From NCBI RefSeq assembly GCF_002778315.1, contig NZ_NESA01000007.1, positions 124,001 to 188,000 on the forward strand: DNA of 64,000 nt. Direction: 5' to 3'. A model generated the notes under the pieces. The model did no database searches and was not told where the DNA came from. It saw only the letters and a program-made list of their open reading frames with translations. Made by a program: the position numbers and the translations under genes. Of this stretch, positions 53,475-63,857 are shown in pieces (positions within the stretch are counted from its first letter, which is position 1; every line of letters starts with the position of its first letter). This DNA comes from Limnohabitans sp. JirII-31 (GTDB lineage Bacteria; Pseudomonadota; Gammaproteobacteria; Burkholderiales; Burkholderiaceae_C).

Positions 53475-54403
53475 AGCACTACCTGCAATTCACCGATCTC
53501 TCCGTCGACGAGTACGCCTATGTGTTCACACGTGCAGCGCTGATCAAAAAGAAGTTCAAGGCCTACGAAAAACACCACACACTGGCAGACCGCACACTGG
53601 CGATGATTTTTGAGAAAGCATCCACCCGCACACGCGTGAGTTTTGAAGCCGGCATGTACCAGCTCGGCGGTTCGGTGGTGCACTTGACCACGGGCGACAG
53701 CCAGTTGGGACGCTCAGAACCCATCGAAGACAGCGCCAAAGTCATCAGCCGCATGGTCGACCTGGTGATGATTCGCACCTACGGGCAAGACAAGATCAAC
53801 AGCTTTGCCGCCAACTCGCGCGTGCCCGTCATCAACGGATTGACCAACGAGTTTCATCCTTGCCAAATCATGGCCGACTTGCTCACCTTCATTGAGCACC
53901 GGGGCGACGTGAACCATCCCCTGGATTGCCTCAAAGGCAAGGTGGTGGCCTGGGTGGGTGACGGCAACAACATGGCCAACACCTGGCTGCAAGCCGCTGA
54001 CTTGCTGGGCTTTACCGTTCACGTCAGCACACCCACCGGCTATGAGGTGGACCCCGCCATTGCAGGCCTGATGACCCACAGCGAGTGTTTCAAGGTCTTC
54101 GTCGATCCGATGCACGCCTGCCAAGACGCAGACTTGGTAACCACCGATGTCTGGACCAGCATGGGCTACGAGGCCGAAAACGAAGCCCGCCAACGTGCTT
54201 TTGCCGACTGGTGTGTCGATGCCGACATGATGGCGGTGGCCCAACCCAACGCCTTGTTCATGCACTGCTTGCCGGCGCACCGTGGCGAAGAGGTCAGCGC
54301 CGATGTGATTGACGGCGACCAATCGGTGGTGTGGGACGAAGCCGAAAACCGCATGCACGTCCAAAAAGCCTTGATGGAGTATTTGCTGCTCGGTCGCCAG
54401 TGA
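53471..54403 (+). CDS. argF: Ornithine carbamoyltransferase
   Basis: This 310-residue enzyme forms citrulline from ornithine and carbamoyl phosphate. Its active-site motifs are STRTR (about residues 50-54), FHPCQ (about 132) and MHCLPAHRG (about 260), with the SMG loop (VWTSMGYE) for ornithine. It overlaps argD and the following YkgJ gene, so all three are coupled. Confidence 0.97.
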   Translation: MKHYLQFTDLSVDEYAYVFTRAALIKKKFKAYEKHHTLADRTLAMIFEKASTRTRVSFEAGMYQLGGSVVHLTTGDSQLGRSEPIEDSAKVISRMVDLVMIRTYGQDKINSFAANSRVPVINGLTNEFHPCQIMADLLTFIEHRGDVNHPLDCLKGKVVAWVGDGNNMANTWLQAADLLGFTVHVSTPTGYEVDPAIAGLMTHSECFKVFVDPMHACQDADLVTTDVWTSMGYEAENEARQRAFADWCVDADMMAVAQPNALFMHCLPAHRGEEVSADVIDGDQSVVWDEAENRMHVQKALMEYLLLGRQ

Positions 54404-54714
54404 TGTCAGCGTGTACTGCGTGCGGCGCCTGTTGCGCCAGCTTTCGGGTTGACTTCTCGGTGTTCGAGCGCGATGACCACGGTGGCGAAGTCCCCACTGG
54501 CTTGGCTTTGGACTTGACCGATACCTTATGCCGCATGCGCGGCACCGACCACTCACCGCCGCGCTGCGCTGCGCTCATGGGCGCCATTGGCCAAAAAGTC
54601 ACCTGTGGCATTTACGAGTGGCGTCCCTCGCCTTGTCGTGAGTTTGAAGAAGGCAGCGATGCCTGCGAGCAGGCACGTCGTCGCCACCACTTGCCCCCTC
54701 TGAACGCGTCTTAA
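54403..54714 (+). CDS. YkgJ family cysteine-cluster protein
   Basis: This 103-residue protein has CTACGACC at the N-terminus, CRMRG, C in RCAAL, and CGIYEWRPSPCREF, the conserved cysteine pattern of the YkgJ/PF03692 zinc- or iron-chelating family. Its function is unknown. ATG 54403 shares bases with the argF stop. Its 3' end overlaps the convergent monooxygenase gene by four bases. Confidence 0.9.
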   Translation: MSACTACGACCASFRVDFSVFERDDHGGEVPTGLALDLTDTLCRMRGTDHSPPRCAALMGAIGQKVTCGIYEWRPSPCREFEEGSDACEQARRRHHLPPLNAS

Positions 54715-55925
54715 GCCCCGTGGCGGTATCCGTAAAGCCAGGGCACATCCATCAAGCGTGCGCCCAGCATGCGTAAGCCCGCATCACGCGCCCATTGCAC
54801 CGGTCCGGTGGCATGGAAAACGTCCCCATTGCGAATGGCACGCGCTTGCACCTGGGCGTTGCGCTGCCAGCGGGCCTGCGCAAACGCATTCAAGCGCATC
54901 GACACATCGCAGTCTGGCACGGCCGTCCATTGATGGCCCAACTCTGCGGCATCCTCAATCGCCATGCCTGCTCCCTGCGCCAAATAGGGCCGCATCGGGT
55001 GGGCCGCATCCCCCACCAACACAGCACGGCCCTGCACATGCTCGTGAGCAGTGCGCATGGGCACACGGTCACACAGCGGCCACAGGCGCCACTCACCACA
55101 AGCGTCGACCAACGCATGCAAGCTCGAACAAGCGTCTGTTAACGCAGCCTGTAAATCGGCACGGGTGTCTGCGGTTGTCTTGCGCAAGTTCCAGCCCTGG
55201 AGTTCTTGCCACGCCACACCTTCAAGCTGGCCCTCGGTAAGACACACCACATTGAGCCATTCACCGCCACACACCGGGTACTGAACCACATGCACACGAG
55301 GGCCCATCCACACCGTCACATCTTGCGTGCGCAAATGAACAGGCAAGTCTGACTGAGCCACCAACGCCCGATAGGCCAAATGCCCCGTCATACGGGGCGC
55401 ACCATCACGGAGTAACTGTTGGCGCAAGACACTCCACACCCCATCGGCCACCACCAGTGCATCGGCACGCTCAGTCAACTCACTGCCTTGGTGGGCCAGT
55501 GCCACAGCAACGGCATCCCCTAGGTTTTGCACATCCTGCACGTGTGCATCGCATCGCACCACCACGCCCTGCACTTCGGCGGCTTGCAACAAAAGTGTTT
55601 GCAAATCAGCACGGTGGATGGTGGCGTAAGGCGCGCCGTAGCGTGCAGGCATATCACGCAAAGACAACGTGGCCAACAGCTCGCCTGACAACGCACTGCG
55701 CGCATGTAAGTTGGCAGGAAATGCGGCCACCGATTCAAGTGCAGACGACAAGCCCCAGGCATTGAGGATGCGCGTGACATTGGGCCCCAATTGCACCCCT
55801 GCGCCGACTTCGGTGAGAGCGGGTGCACGCTCCAGCACGCGAACCACCGCACCGGCACGTGCCAGGCTCAAGCCACTCGCCAGCCCGCCAATGCCCCCGC
55901 CTGCAATCAACACTGTTTCTGTCAT
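54711..55925 (-). CDS. FAD-dependent aromatic monooxygenase
   Basis: This 404-residue group A flavoprotein hydroxylase has the FAD motif VLIAGGGIGGLASGLSL (residues 4-20), the NAD(P)H/FAD motif ADALVVADGVWS (about 160) and VLVGDAAHPMRPYLAQGAGMAIEDA (about 287-311). It is closest in form to 3-hydroxybenzoate 6-hydroxylase and salicylate hydroxylase. The substrate is unproven, as no ring-cleavage genes are nearby. It starts at ATG 55925, divergent from a Bug receptor. Confidence 0.88.
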   Translation of the reverse strand: MTETVLIAGGGIGGLASGLSLARAGAVVRVLERAPALTEVGAGVQLGPNVTRILNAWGLSSALESVAAFPANLHARSALSGELLATLSLRDMPARYGAPYATIHRADLQTLLLQAAEVQGVVVRCDAHVQDVQNLGDAVAVALAHQGSELTERADALVVADGVWSVLRQQLLRDGAPRMTGHLAYRALVAQSDLPVHLRTQDVTVWMGPRVHVVQYPVCGGEWLNVVCLTEGQLEGVAWQELQGWNLRKTTADTRADLQAALTDACSSLHALVDACGEWRLWPLCDRVPMRTAHEHVQGRAVLVGDAAHPMRPYLAQGAGMAIEDAAELGHQWTAVPDCDVSMRLNAFAQARWQRNAQVQARAIRNGDVFHATGPVQWARDAGLRMLGARLMDVPWLYGYRHGA

Positions 55926-56013
55926 TTTTATGATTGTGCATGTCCCAGGCCGACAAACCAGCCCAGAACTTTTATGATCCATGCTTTCTTTGACATCCAA
56001 CAAAGGTCGCCCC

Positions 56014-56985
56014 ATGAAACGCAGAACTCTCATTCAAGCTTCCATTGGGTCAGCGCTCCTGCCCACTTTGGCGCAAGCGCAAGACAAATACCCCAGCAAG
56101 CCCGTGATGTGGATTTGCCCCTATGCCGCAGGCGGCAATGCCGACAGCCGTTCGCGCCAAGTGGCCAAAGCCATGAGTGCGGTGCTGGGGCAGCCCATCA
56201 TCGTGGACAACAAGGCTGGGGCTGGCGGCAACATTGGCACCGAAGCCATTGCACGCGGCAAACCCGATGGCTACACCTTAGGCATGGGCAACTTTGCACC
56301 GTTGGCAGTGAACCAATCCTTGTTTAAGAAACTCAACTTTGACCCCCTCAACGACCTCACCCCCATTTGCCTGATTGAGCGCGGCCCACTCATCTTGATG
56401 GTGCGCAACGACTCGCCGTACAAAACCGTCAAAGACCTCGTGGCAGCCGCCAAAGCATCACCTGGCAAACTCAGCTACGGCTCGGGCGGCATTGGTGGCT
56501 CCCACCATTTGAGCGGCGCTTTGTTTGAGCATGCCGCTGGCATTGACATGATTCACGCCCCGTACAAAAGCGGCTCCGCCGCCGCCACCGACTTGATGGG
56601 CGGACAGGTGCAAATGATGTTCGAACAAATGTATGCCGCCATGCCCTCCATCCAAGGAGGTCGCATGCGGGCGCTGGCTATCACCAGCAAAAAGCGCTCG
56701 CCCCTTTTGCCCAACATTCCTACCATGGCTGAGCAAGGTTTCCCCGAGGTGGAAGTGCTCAACTGGCAAGGCCTGATTGGCCCCAAAGGCATGTCTGCGG
56801 AACTGATCAAGCAACTCAACGCGGCATGCAACCAAGCCTTGCAAACCGCCGAAGTGAAAGAAAAAATCTTGAGCCAAGGCAACGAAGTGGGCGGCGGTAC
56901 ACCCGAGCAGTTTGCAGCACTCATCAAGGCGGAAGCACCACGCTGGGCCAAGGTCGTGCGTGATGCGAAAATCGACCCTGAATGA
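56014..56985 (+). CDS. Tripartite tricarboxylate transporter receptor (Bug/TctC type)
   Basis: This periplasmic binding protein of 323 residues has a signal peptide ending near AQAQ (residue 22) and the Bug signatures PYAAGGNADSRSR, NKAGAGGNIGTEA and YGSGGIGGSHHL. These proteins bind carboxylates or aromatic acids. No TctA/TctB membrane genes are adjacent, as is usual for the many orphan Bug proteins of Burkholderiales. It diverges from the FAD monooxygenase across 88 bp, suggesting a shared substrate (inference). Confidence 0.92.
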   Translation: MKRRTLIQASIGSALLPTLAQAQDKYPSKPVMWICPYAAGGNADSRSRQVAKAMSAVLGQPIIVDNKAGAGGNIGTEAIARGKPDGYTLGMGNFAPLAVNQSLFKKLNFDPLNDLTPICLIERGPLILMVRNDSPYKTVKDLVAAAKASPGKLSYGSGGIGGSHHLSGALFEHAAGIDMIHAPYKSGSAAATDLMGGQVQMMFEQMYAAMPSIQGGRMRALAITSKKRSPLLPNIPTMAEQGFPEVEVLNWQGLIGPKGMSAELIKQLNAACNQALQTAEVKEKILSQGNEVGGGTPEQFAALIKAEAPRWAKVVRDAKIDPE

Positions 56986-57018
56986 TTTTCTCAGTTGCCC
57001 TGCCAGCAGCACATCTTT

Positions 57019-58386
57019 ATGACCACACTCAAAGCCCCTGAGCTCCTGCTGCCCGCAGGTTCGCTCGACAAAATGCGCGCCGCCTACGACTTTGGAGCCG
57101 ACGCTGTGTATGCCGGCCAACCGCGCTACAGCTTGCGTGCCCGCAACAACGAATTCCGCTTGGAACAAATTGGCATTGGCATCGCAGAAGCGCACCAACG
57201 GGGCAAGAAGTTTTTCGTCACCAGCAACCTGCTGCCGCACAACGACAAAGTGCGCACCTACCTGCGTGACATCGAACCTGTGATTGCCATGAAACCTGAT
57301 GGCTTGATCATGGCCGACCCAGGGCTCATCACCATGGTGCGCGAAAAGTGGCCCGAGGTGCCGATTCACCTGTCGGTGCAAGCCAACACGGTGAACTGGG
57401 CGGCGGTGAAGTTTTGGCAAAAGATCGGGCTGACTCGCATCATCTTGTCGCGCGAACTCAGCCTGGACGAGATTGAAAAAATTCGCCAAGAATGCCCTGA
57501 CATGGAGCTGGAGGTGTTTGTGCACGGTGCACTGTGCATTGCCTACTCGGGTCGCTGTTTGCTGTCGGGCTACTTCAACCGCCGCGACCCCAACCAAGGC
57601 ACCTGCACCAACGCCTGCCGCTGGGGCTACAGCACGCAAGCCAGTGCCACCGATCCCAACACAGGCGAGGCCATGGCTGTTGCGATGGAAGGCGACTTCG
57701 ACTTCGCCACGGCTCAGCAAGAAGCCGAATCCACCTTCTCGGCTTGCGGCGATGGCCAACGTCACCCTGCCGCTGACAACATCTACCTGCTCGAAGAAAA
57801 AGGCCGCCCCGGCCAGCTGATGCCCATCATGGAAGACGAGCACGGCACCTACATCATGAACAGCAAAGATTTGCGTGCGGTGGAGTATGTCGAACGCCTC
57901 ACAAAAATTGGCGTTGACTCGCTCAAGATTGAAGGTCGTACCAAGTCGCTCTACTACGTGTCACGCACGGCCCAGGTGTACCGACGCGCCATTGACGATG
58001 CGGTGGCTGGACGCCCGTTCAACCCCGAACTCATCACCGAGCTCGAAGGCTTGGCCAACCGCGGCTACACCGCAGGCCTGATGGACCGCCGCCCGGCCAA
58101 CGATTACCAAAATTACGAAACAGGCCACTCGGTGGCACACCGCAGCCAGTTTGTGGGCGAAGTCAAAGCCACCGCTGATGGTTGGGCCGAGGTGGAAACA
58201 AAGAACAAGTTTTCAGTGGGTGACCGGCTTGAAATCATCCACCCCAGTGGCAACCAAACCATCGAACTCACCGCCATGAAAAACGCCCAAGGCGAAGCCA
58301 TTCAGGTGGCCGTCGGCAACCCTGTGCGCGTGTGGATTCCACTGCCTGCCAACCGTGACGGAGCCTTGGTCGCGCGCTTGCTGTGA
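57019..58386 (+). CDS. yegQ: U32 family tRNA hydroxylation protein YegQ/TrhP
   Basis: This 455-residue protein of the peptidase U32 family starts APELLLPAGSLDKMRAAYDFGADAVYAG. The family signature is EVFVHGALCIAYSGRCLLSGY (about residues 167-187), with C183-type cysteines and CTNACRW further on. YegQ (TrhP) takes part in 5-hydroxyuridine formation at tRNA position 34. ATG 57019 is preferred over 56995. The nitronate monooxygenase gene follows at 18 bp. Confidence 0.92.
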   Translation: MTTLKAPELLLPAGSLDKMRAAYDFGADAVYAGQPRYSLRARNNEFRLEQIGIGIAEAHQRGKKFFVTSNLLPHNDKVRTYLRDIEPVIAMKPDGLIMADPGLITMVREKWPEVPIHLSVQANTVNWAAVKFWQKIGLTRIILSRELSLDEIEKIRQECPDMELEVFVHGALCIAYSGRCLLSGYFNRRDPNQGTCTNACRWGYSTQASATDPNTGEAMAVAMEGDFDFATAQQEAESTFSACGDGQRHPAADNIYLLEEKGRPGQLMPIMEDEHGTYIMNSKDLRAVEYVERLTKIGVDSLKIEGRTKSLYYVSRTAQVYRRAIDDAVAGRPFNPELITELEGLANRGYTAGLMDRRPANDYQNYETGHSVAHRSQFVGEVKATADGWAEVETKNKFSVGDRLEIIHPSGNQTIELTAMKNAQGEAIQVAVGNPVRVWIPLPANRDGALVARLL

Positions 58387-58404
58387 TGGACTTGGAGTCC
58401 GGCC

Positions 58405-59481
58405 ATGTCCACACATCCTTCGCACAAAAGCCAAGCGTTCTGTCAACGCTTCAACTTGGGTGTGCCCATCTTGCTGGCCCCCATGGCCGGCGTGAGTCCA
58501 CCCAGCTTGTCCATTGCCATCATGCAGGCGCAAGGCATGGGCGCTTGCGGCACTTTGCTTATGCAACCCGAGGCCATCCACCGCTGGGCCGCCGACGTAC
58601 GCGCCCACACCCCTGGGCCTTTCAATCTGAATTTGTGGATTCCTGATCCCGCCCCGCAGCGCGATGCAGCGCATGAACAGCAGTGGCGTGACTTTCTTAG
58701 GTCATGGGGACCTGCCGTTGCACCCGACGCAGCCGATGCCAAACCACCCCATTTCGCAGACCAATGTGCGGCCATGCTCGACGTCAAGCCAGCGGTGATT
58801 TCGTCGGTCATGGGCTTGTATCCGCCTGCGTTCGTGCAGGCCATGAAAGCCGCAGACATTGCCTGGTTTGCCAACGTCTCCACAGTGCGCGAAGCGCTGG
58901 CTGCACAAGCGGCTGGCGCCGATGTGATCGTGGCGCAAGGGATAGAAGCCGGTGGCCATCGTGGCTGTTTTGACGCACACCATGCACAAGACCAATTGGT
59001 GGGTTTGTTTGCGTTGTTACCCGCCATCGTGGACGCTGTGAAAGTCCCCGTGGTGGCCACGGGCGGCATTGGCGATGCGCGCGGCATTGCCGCCGCTTTT
59101 GCTTTGGGTGCCAGTGCCGTGCAAATGGGCTCTGGCTTCATGCGCTGCCCCGAGGCGCACCTGCCACGCGCGTGGGCTGACGCGATGGCCCAGACCCAAC
59201 CCGAAGACACCGTCCTCACACGCGCCTTCAGCGGCCGCTTGGGCAGAAGCTTGTCCAACGCTTATGTGCGAGCCGCTCATTCAGAAAACGCCCCAGCGCC
59301 CGCCCCCTACCCGGTGCAACGCGCACTGACGGCAGCCATGCGTGACGATGCCGTGAAAGCCAACGACGTTGAGCGCATGCAAGCCTGGGCCGGACAGGCC
59401 AGTCGTTTGGCACAAGCCGCACCCGCGAGTGCGCTGGTGCGGCAGCTGTGGCATGACGCACAGGCGTTGATGCCACACTGA
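58405..59481 (+). CDS. Nitronate monooxygenase, class I
   Basis: This 358-residue FMN protein of TIM-barrel fold starts PILLAPMAGVSPPSL-type, with the catalytic histidine region IEAGGHRGCF (about residue 195) and the phosphate-binding VVATGGIGDARGIAAAFALGASAVQMGSGFM. It would oxidise nitronates such as propionate-3-nitronate. ATG 58405 has a GGAGTCCGGCC stretch before it. It is convergent with acnB. Confidence 0.9.
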   Translation: MSTHPSHKSQAFCQRFNLGVPILLAPMAGVSPPSLSIAIMQAQGMGACGTLLMQPEAIHRWAADVRAHTPGPFNLNLWIPDPAPQRDAAHEQQWRDFLRSWGPAVAPDAADAKPPHFADQCAAMLDVKPAVISSVMGLYPPAFVQAMKAADIAWFANVSTVREALAAQAAGADVIVAQGIEAGGHRGCFDAHHAQDQLVGLFALLPAIVDAVKVPVVATGGIGDARGIAAAFALGASAVQMGSGFMRCPEAHLPRAWADAMAQTQPEDTVLTRAFSGRLGRSLSNAYVRAAHSENAPAPAPYPVQRALTAAMRDDAVKANDVERMQAWAGQASRLAQAAPASALVRQLWHDAQALMPH

Positions 59482-59500
59482 TTTCGGACAATCCTAAAAG

Positions 59501-59536
59501 CCAAGGCCCCACGCGTTTGCACGCATGGGGCCTTGG
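59501..59536. terminator. Terminator between the nitronate monooxygenase gene and acnB
   Basis: CCAAGGCCCC and GGGGCCTTGG form a 10-bp stem. On the minus strand it is followed by CTTTTAG, on the plus strand by TCTT. It is stronger in the acnB direction. Confidence 0.8.
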
Positions 59537-59571
59537 TCTTGGCGACGGGGTTGCCCCCGCACGTGAGATCG

Positions 59572-62157
59572 TTAAGCCGTCACTTTGTCAGCCGCTGCTT
59601 TGTACTCAGCAATCTGGTCAAAGTTGAGGTACTTGTAGATCTTGCTGCCATCGGCGTTGATCACGCCCATGTCGGCCAAGTACTCCGCCTTGGTGGGAAT
59701 GCGACCAATCTTCGATGCCACAGCCGACAACTCGGCAGAGCCCAAATACACCTGTGTGTTTTTACCCAAACGGTTGGGGAAGTTACGGGTGCTGGTGGAC
59801 ATCACCGTCGCGCCCTCTTTCACCTGCGCTTGGTTACCCATGCACAGCGAGCAGCCTGGCATTTCCATGCGGGCACCTGCGTTGCCGAAGATGCCATAGT
59901 GGCCTTCTTCGCTCAGTTGCTGGGCGTCCATCTTGGTAGGAGGCGCCATCCACAGTTTGACTGGGATATCGCGTTTGCCTTCGAGCAACTTGGAAGCGGC
60001 ACGGAAGTGGCCAATGTTGGTCATGCAAGAGCCAATGAACACTTCGTCAATCTTGGCACCTGCCACGTCCGACAAGGTCTTGGCATCATCGGGGTCGTTG
60101 GGGCAGCACACGATGGGTTCGGTGATGTCGGCCAAATCGATCTCGATCACCGCCGCGTACTCGGCACCTGCGTCAGGCTGCAACAGTTGGGGGTTGGCCA
60201 ACCAGGCTTCCATGGCTTGGATACGACGCGTGATGGTGCGTGCATCGGCATAGCCTTGGGCAATCATGTTTTTCAACAACACGATGTTGCTGTTGAGGTA
60301 CTCGATCACAGGCTCTTTGTTCAGGTGCACGGTGCAACCTGCGGCAGAGCGCTCGGCTGAGGCGTCAGACAACTCAAACGCTTGCTCGACCTTCATGTCG
60401 GGCAGGCCTTCGATTTCCAAAATACGGCCAGAGAAGATGTTCTTCTTGCCTTTCTTTTCCACCGTCAACAAGCCTTGCTTGATGGCATACAGCGGAATGG
60501 CGTGCACCAAGTCGCGCAGGGTCACACCAGGCTGCATCTTGCCTTTGAAGCGCACCAACACCGACTCCGGCATGTCCAGGGGCATCACGCCCGTGGCAGC
60601 GGCAAACGCCACCAAGCCTGAACCTGCGGGGAAGCTGATACCGATCGGGAAACGTGTGTGGCTGTCGCCACCGGTGCCCACGGTGTCGGGCAACAACATG
60701 CGGTTGAGCCAGCTGTGGATGATGCCGTCACCGGGCTTCAAGCTGATACCACCGCGGTTGCTGATGAACTCAGGCAACTCGTGGTGCATCTTCACGTCCA
60801 CGGGCTTCGGATATGCCGCGGTGTGACAGAACGACTGCATCACCAAGTCAGAGCTAAAGCCCAAGCAGGCCAAGTCTTTCAACTCGTCACGTGTCATGGG
60901 ACCCGTGGTGTCTTGTGAACCCACCGAGGTCATCTTGGGTTCGCAGTAAGTACCGGGCAACACGCCTTGGCCTTCTGGCAAACCACAAGCGCGACCCACC
61001 ATTTTTTGCGCCAAGGTGAAGCCCTTGACTTTGTTGGTCGGCACTTGGGGCAGACGGAACATGGTGGAAGCAGGCAGACCCAGGGCTTCACGTGCTTTGG
61101 TGGTCAAGCCACGGCCCACGATCAAGGGAATGCGTCCGCCGGCACGCACTTCGTCAAACAACACGTCGCTCTTGACGGTGAAGCTGGCAATCTCTTGGCC
61201 GTCTTTGAAAGCCTTGCCTTCGTAAGGGCGCAACTCAATCACGTCGCCCATGTTCATTTGCGACACATCGAGTTCGATGGGCAATGCGCCCGCGTCTTCC
61301 ATGGTGTTGTAGAAAATAGGGGCAATTTTGTTGCCCAAGCACACACCACCAAAACGCTTGTTGGGCACAAACGGAATGTCTTCGCCGGTGAACCACAACA
61401 CGCTGTTGGTGGCCGATTTGCGGCTTGAACCGGTACCCACCACATCGCCCACGTAGGCCACCAGGTTGCCCTTGGCGCGCAGGTCTTCGATGAACTTGAC
61501 GGGGCCGCGCTTGCCATCTTCTTCGGGCGTGATGCCATCGCGTTTGTTCTTCAACATGGCCAAGGCGTGCAACGGAATGTCAGGGCGGCTCCAGGCATCG
61601 GGCGCGGGCGACAAGTCGTCGGTGTTGGTTTCGCCCGTGACTTTGAGCACGGTCAAGGTGATGCTTTGGGGCACTTCGGGACGGCTGGTGAACCACTCGG
61701 CGTCGGCCCAGCTTTGCAGCACGGCTTTCGCATTGGCATTGCCTTTGTCGGCCTTGTCTTTGACGTCATGGAATTGGTCAAACATCAGCAGTGTTTTCTT
61801 CAGCGCTTCGGCTGCCACACCACCCACGGCCGCGTCGTCGAGCAAGTCGATCAACGGGGTCAGGTTGTAGCCACCCAGCATCGTGCCCAACAATTCGGTG
61901 GCTTTTTCACGGCTGATCAGCGCACTTTTTTCAGTGCCATGGGCCACAGCGGCCAAATAGCTGGCTTTGACTTTGGCTGCATCATCCACACCGGCAGGCA
62001 CGCGGTGGGTGATGAGGTCAACCAAGGTGGCTTCTTCGCCTTGGGGTGGGCTCTTCAGCAGCTCAATCAGCTCGCCGGTTTGCTGCGCCGTCAGGGGCAG
62101 CGGGGGAATGCCCAGCGCTTTGCGCTCGGCCACATGGTCACGGTAGGCTTTCAACAT
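59572..62157 (-). CDS. acnB: Aconitate hydratase B
   Basis: This 861-residue TCA-cycle enzyme interconverts citrate and isocitrate. The N-terminal HEAT-like domain begins [22 protein letters not shown]. The [4Fe-4S] ligands lie in [10 protein letters not shown] (about residue 710) and [13 protein letters not shown] (about 770). It is full length. It is last in a minus-strand group after the secreted protein, the CitE-like lyase and mdh. Confidence 0.97.
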   Translation of the reverse strand: MLKAYRDHVAERKALGIPPLPLTAQQTGELIELLKSPPQGEEATLVDLITHRVPAGVDDAAKVKASYLAAVAHGTEKSALISREKATELLGTMLGGYNLTPLIDLLDDAAVGGVAAEALKKTLLMFDQFHDVKDKADKGNANAKAVLQSWADAEWFTSRPEVPQSITLTVLKVTGETNTDDLSPAPDAWSRPDIPLHALAMLKNKRDGITPEEDGKRGPVKFIEDLRAKGNLVAYVGDVVGTGSSRKSATNSVLWFTGEDIPFVPNKRFGGVCLGNKIAPIFYNTMEDAGALPIELDVSQMNMGDVIELRPYEGKAFKDGQEIASFTVKSDVLFDEVRAGGRIPLIVGRGLTTKAREALGLPASTMFRLPQVPTNKVKGFTLAQKMVGRACGLPEGQGVLPGTYCEPKMTSVGSQDTTGPMTRDELKDLACLGFSSDLVMQSFCHTAAYPKPVDVKMHHELPEFISNRGGISLKPGDGIIHSWLNRMLLPDTVGTGGDSHTRFPIGISFPAGSGLVAFAAATGVMPLDMPESVLVRFKGKMQPGVTLRDLVHAIPLYAIKQGLLTVEKKGKKNIFSGRILEIEGLPDMKVEQAFELSDASAERSAAGCTVHLNKEPVIEYLNSNIVLLKNMIAQGYADARTITRRIQAMEAWLANPQLLQPDAGAEYAAVIEIDLADITEPIVCCPNDPDDAKTLSDVAGAKIDEVFIGSCMTNIGHFRAASKLLEGKRDIPVKLWMAPPTKMDAQQLSEEGHYGIFGNAGARMEMPGCSLCMGNQAQVKEGATVMSTSTRNFPNRLGKNTQVYLGSAELSAVASKIGRIPTKAEYLADMGVINADGSKIYKYLNFDQIAEYKAAADKVTA

Positions 62158-62193
62158 GGTTTTCTCTCCGGTCTATCAAATCAAAATGAGGGT

Positions 62194-62799
62194 TTATTTT
62201 TTAGCCAAGCTCGCACCCGTGTTCAAGCCTTCCAGCAAGCTCACAGGGGGTGCCAATTTCATGGCTTCGGCCACAGCCATTTGGTGCGGGCTTTGGCATT
62301 CGTCGGCCATGCGCTGGCCAAGTTTGCTGTTCATCAACATCGACTTATTGGACAACTGCAACCACATCGCGCCCGCATGGCTGTCTTCCAAACGAATGGC
62401 GCCCGTGGCCGACACCACAGGGCTCATGTGGTAGGTGTGTTTTTGCATCTGGACATGAAAGTGTCCAGGGTTTTGCGTGTCTGCCATCACGTTCACTGAG
62501 TTACCCAGTTCGCACACCATACGCCCGGTGTGGACTTGCTCAGCCACCGCGGTGCGCTCTTGTTCCATGGGGGGCTCCGCTGCCACAACAGGCGCTGGCA
62601 AGCCAGGGTATTTGTAAGCGGCCACCGTCTTCACCGGTGCTTTGGCTTTGGCCTGTGCACGGTCTTTGTGTTTGGCATCCGCCTTGGCCTTGAGGGCTGA
62701 CTTGGTGGCGTGGTTTTCAGCCCCATCTGCGACGACCGCCCCCGCCACGCCGGGCAAGACCAGCAGCGAGACCCAACACCCCATGATCCAGTTACGCAT
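62194..62799 (-). CDS. Uncharacterised exported protein between acnB and the CitE-like gene
   Basis: This 201-residue protein has a signal peptide (RNWIMGCWVSLLVLPGVAGAV, cleavage near AGA-V). An alanine/lysine-rich low-complexity linker follows (residues 30-55). The C-terminal domain has MVCELGNSVNV and HVQMQKHTYHMSPV. One C-terminal cysteine (DECQSP) could pair with the first. No recognised family. ATG 62799 has AAGGAGAC upstream and overlaps the previous gene by eight bases, so it is part of the mdh-acnB run. Confidence 0.8.
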   Translation of the reverse strand: MRNWIMGCWVSLLVLPGVAGAVVADGAENHATKSALKAKADAKHKDRAQAKAKAPVKTVAAYKYPGLPAPVVAAEPPMEQERTAVAEQVHTGRMVCELGNSVNVMADTQNPGHFHVQMQKHTYHMSPVVSATGAIRLEDSHAGAMWLQLSNKSMLMNSKLGQRMADECQSPHQMAVAEAMKLAPPVSLLEGLNTGASLAKK

Positions 62800-63835
62800 G
62801 ACCGTCTCCTTCGTTGTGTGTGAAAAATGGCCGCACCTCGGCTGGTAACCGGCGCCCCGTGCTGTGCGCACGCTCCAGCAAATGCCAAAAGAAGCGGTAG
62901 CTGGCCCGGTCATGCAAATGACCTTGGTGGCTGATCGGTGCCCAATCAGCGGCCTCTGCAGCCAGAACAATCTCTGTGGCTTGGTCAATGTCGGCCGCAT
63001 TGGGGGCCATGGCCTCCAGAATCGGACGGATTTGCGCTGGGTGAATGCTCCACATGCGGGTGAAACCAAACTCATGCGCGGCACGTTGCCCCGCAGCGCG
63101 CATGGCCTGAGTGTCGCTGAACTCCGTCACCACACAGTGAGAAGGTACTTTGCCATGGGCATGGCATGCGCTGGCAATTTCCAGCTTGGCACGCACCACC
63201 AGTGGGTGGGTGAATTGCCCCGCAGACGTCATGCCCTGTGCAGGTATAGCACCGCCATGCGCCGACACAAAGTCCATCAGTCCAAAACTCAGCGACTGCA
63301 CGCGGGGATGGGCTGCAATCTCAAACGCACGGTGGACCGCAGCGGGTGACTCGATCAAGACCTGCAAAGGCAAATGTCCTGCCCCGGCTTGCACCAAGGC
63401 ACGCTCGGCACGCTCAACGTCAGCCACCGACTCGACCTTGGGCACCATGATGTGGCGCAAGCGGTGGCCCGCTTTGCCGGCGATCTGAGCAATGTCTGCT
63501 TCAAACGAAGGGTGGTCGACAGGATGGACACGCACCGCCACACGCGCCTCTTGGGCTGCGCCGAGTGCGAGCTCAGTCACCAAGGCCGCATGCTCGGCTT
63601 CGCCGCCCACCGGCGCACCATCTTCACAATCCAGCGTGGCGTCAAACACGCAGGTACCAAACTCTTGCGTCATCTCCGCTTGCAGTTGCAAGCTTTTGCG
63701 CATGCGCACCTCGACACCACTGTAGTGGTCGCACACGGGCAACTGAATGCCCGAGGCTTGCGCGCCCAACAGCACATCGCGCGGGTGCGCACCCCCTCCA
63801 ACCTTTTGGGCGGTAGGGGCGGCAGCAAGGCTCAT
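62792..63835 (-). CDS. HpcH/HpaI aldolase/citrate lyase beta-like protein
   Basis: This 347-residue TIM-barrel protein is related to CitE, malyl-CoA lyase and beta-methylmalyl-CoA lyase. Acidic and basic residues of the CoA-ester site are seen in DATLDCEDGAP (about residue 65), RVHPVDHPSFEAD and IMVPKVESVADVERAER. No CitD/CitF genes are present, so it is not part of citrate lyase. It may cleave malyl- or citramalyl-CoA. It lies between mdh and acnB on one strand. Confidence 0.88.
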   Translation of the reverse strand: MSLAAAPTAQKVGGGAHPRDVLLGAQASGIQLPVCDHYSGVEVRMRKSLQLQAEMTQEFGTCVFDATLDCEDGAPVGGEAEHAALVTELALGAAQEARVAVRVHPVDHPSFEADIAQIAGKAGHRLRHIMVPKVESVADVERAERALVQAGAGHLPLQVLIESPAAVHRAFEIAAHPRVQSLSFGLMDFVSAHGGAIPAQGMTSAGQFTHPLVVRAKLEIASACHAHGKVPSHCVVTEFSDTQAMRAAGQRAAHEFGFTRMWSIHPAQIRPILEAMAPNAADIDQATEIVLAAEAADWAPISHQGHLHDRASYRFFWHLLERAHSTGRRLPAEVRPFFTHNEGDGHA

Positions 63836-63857
63836 GCGGGTGACGTCCTGTGGTGGC

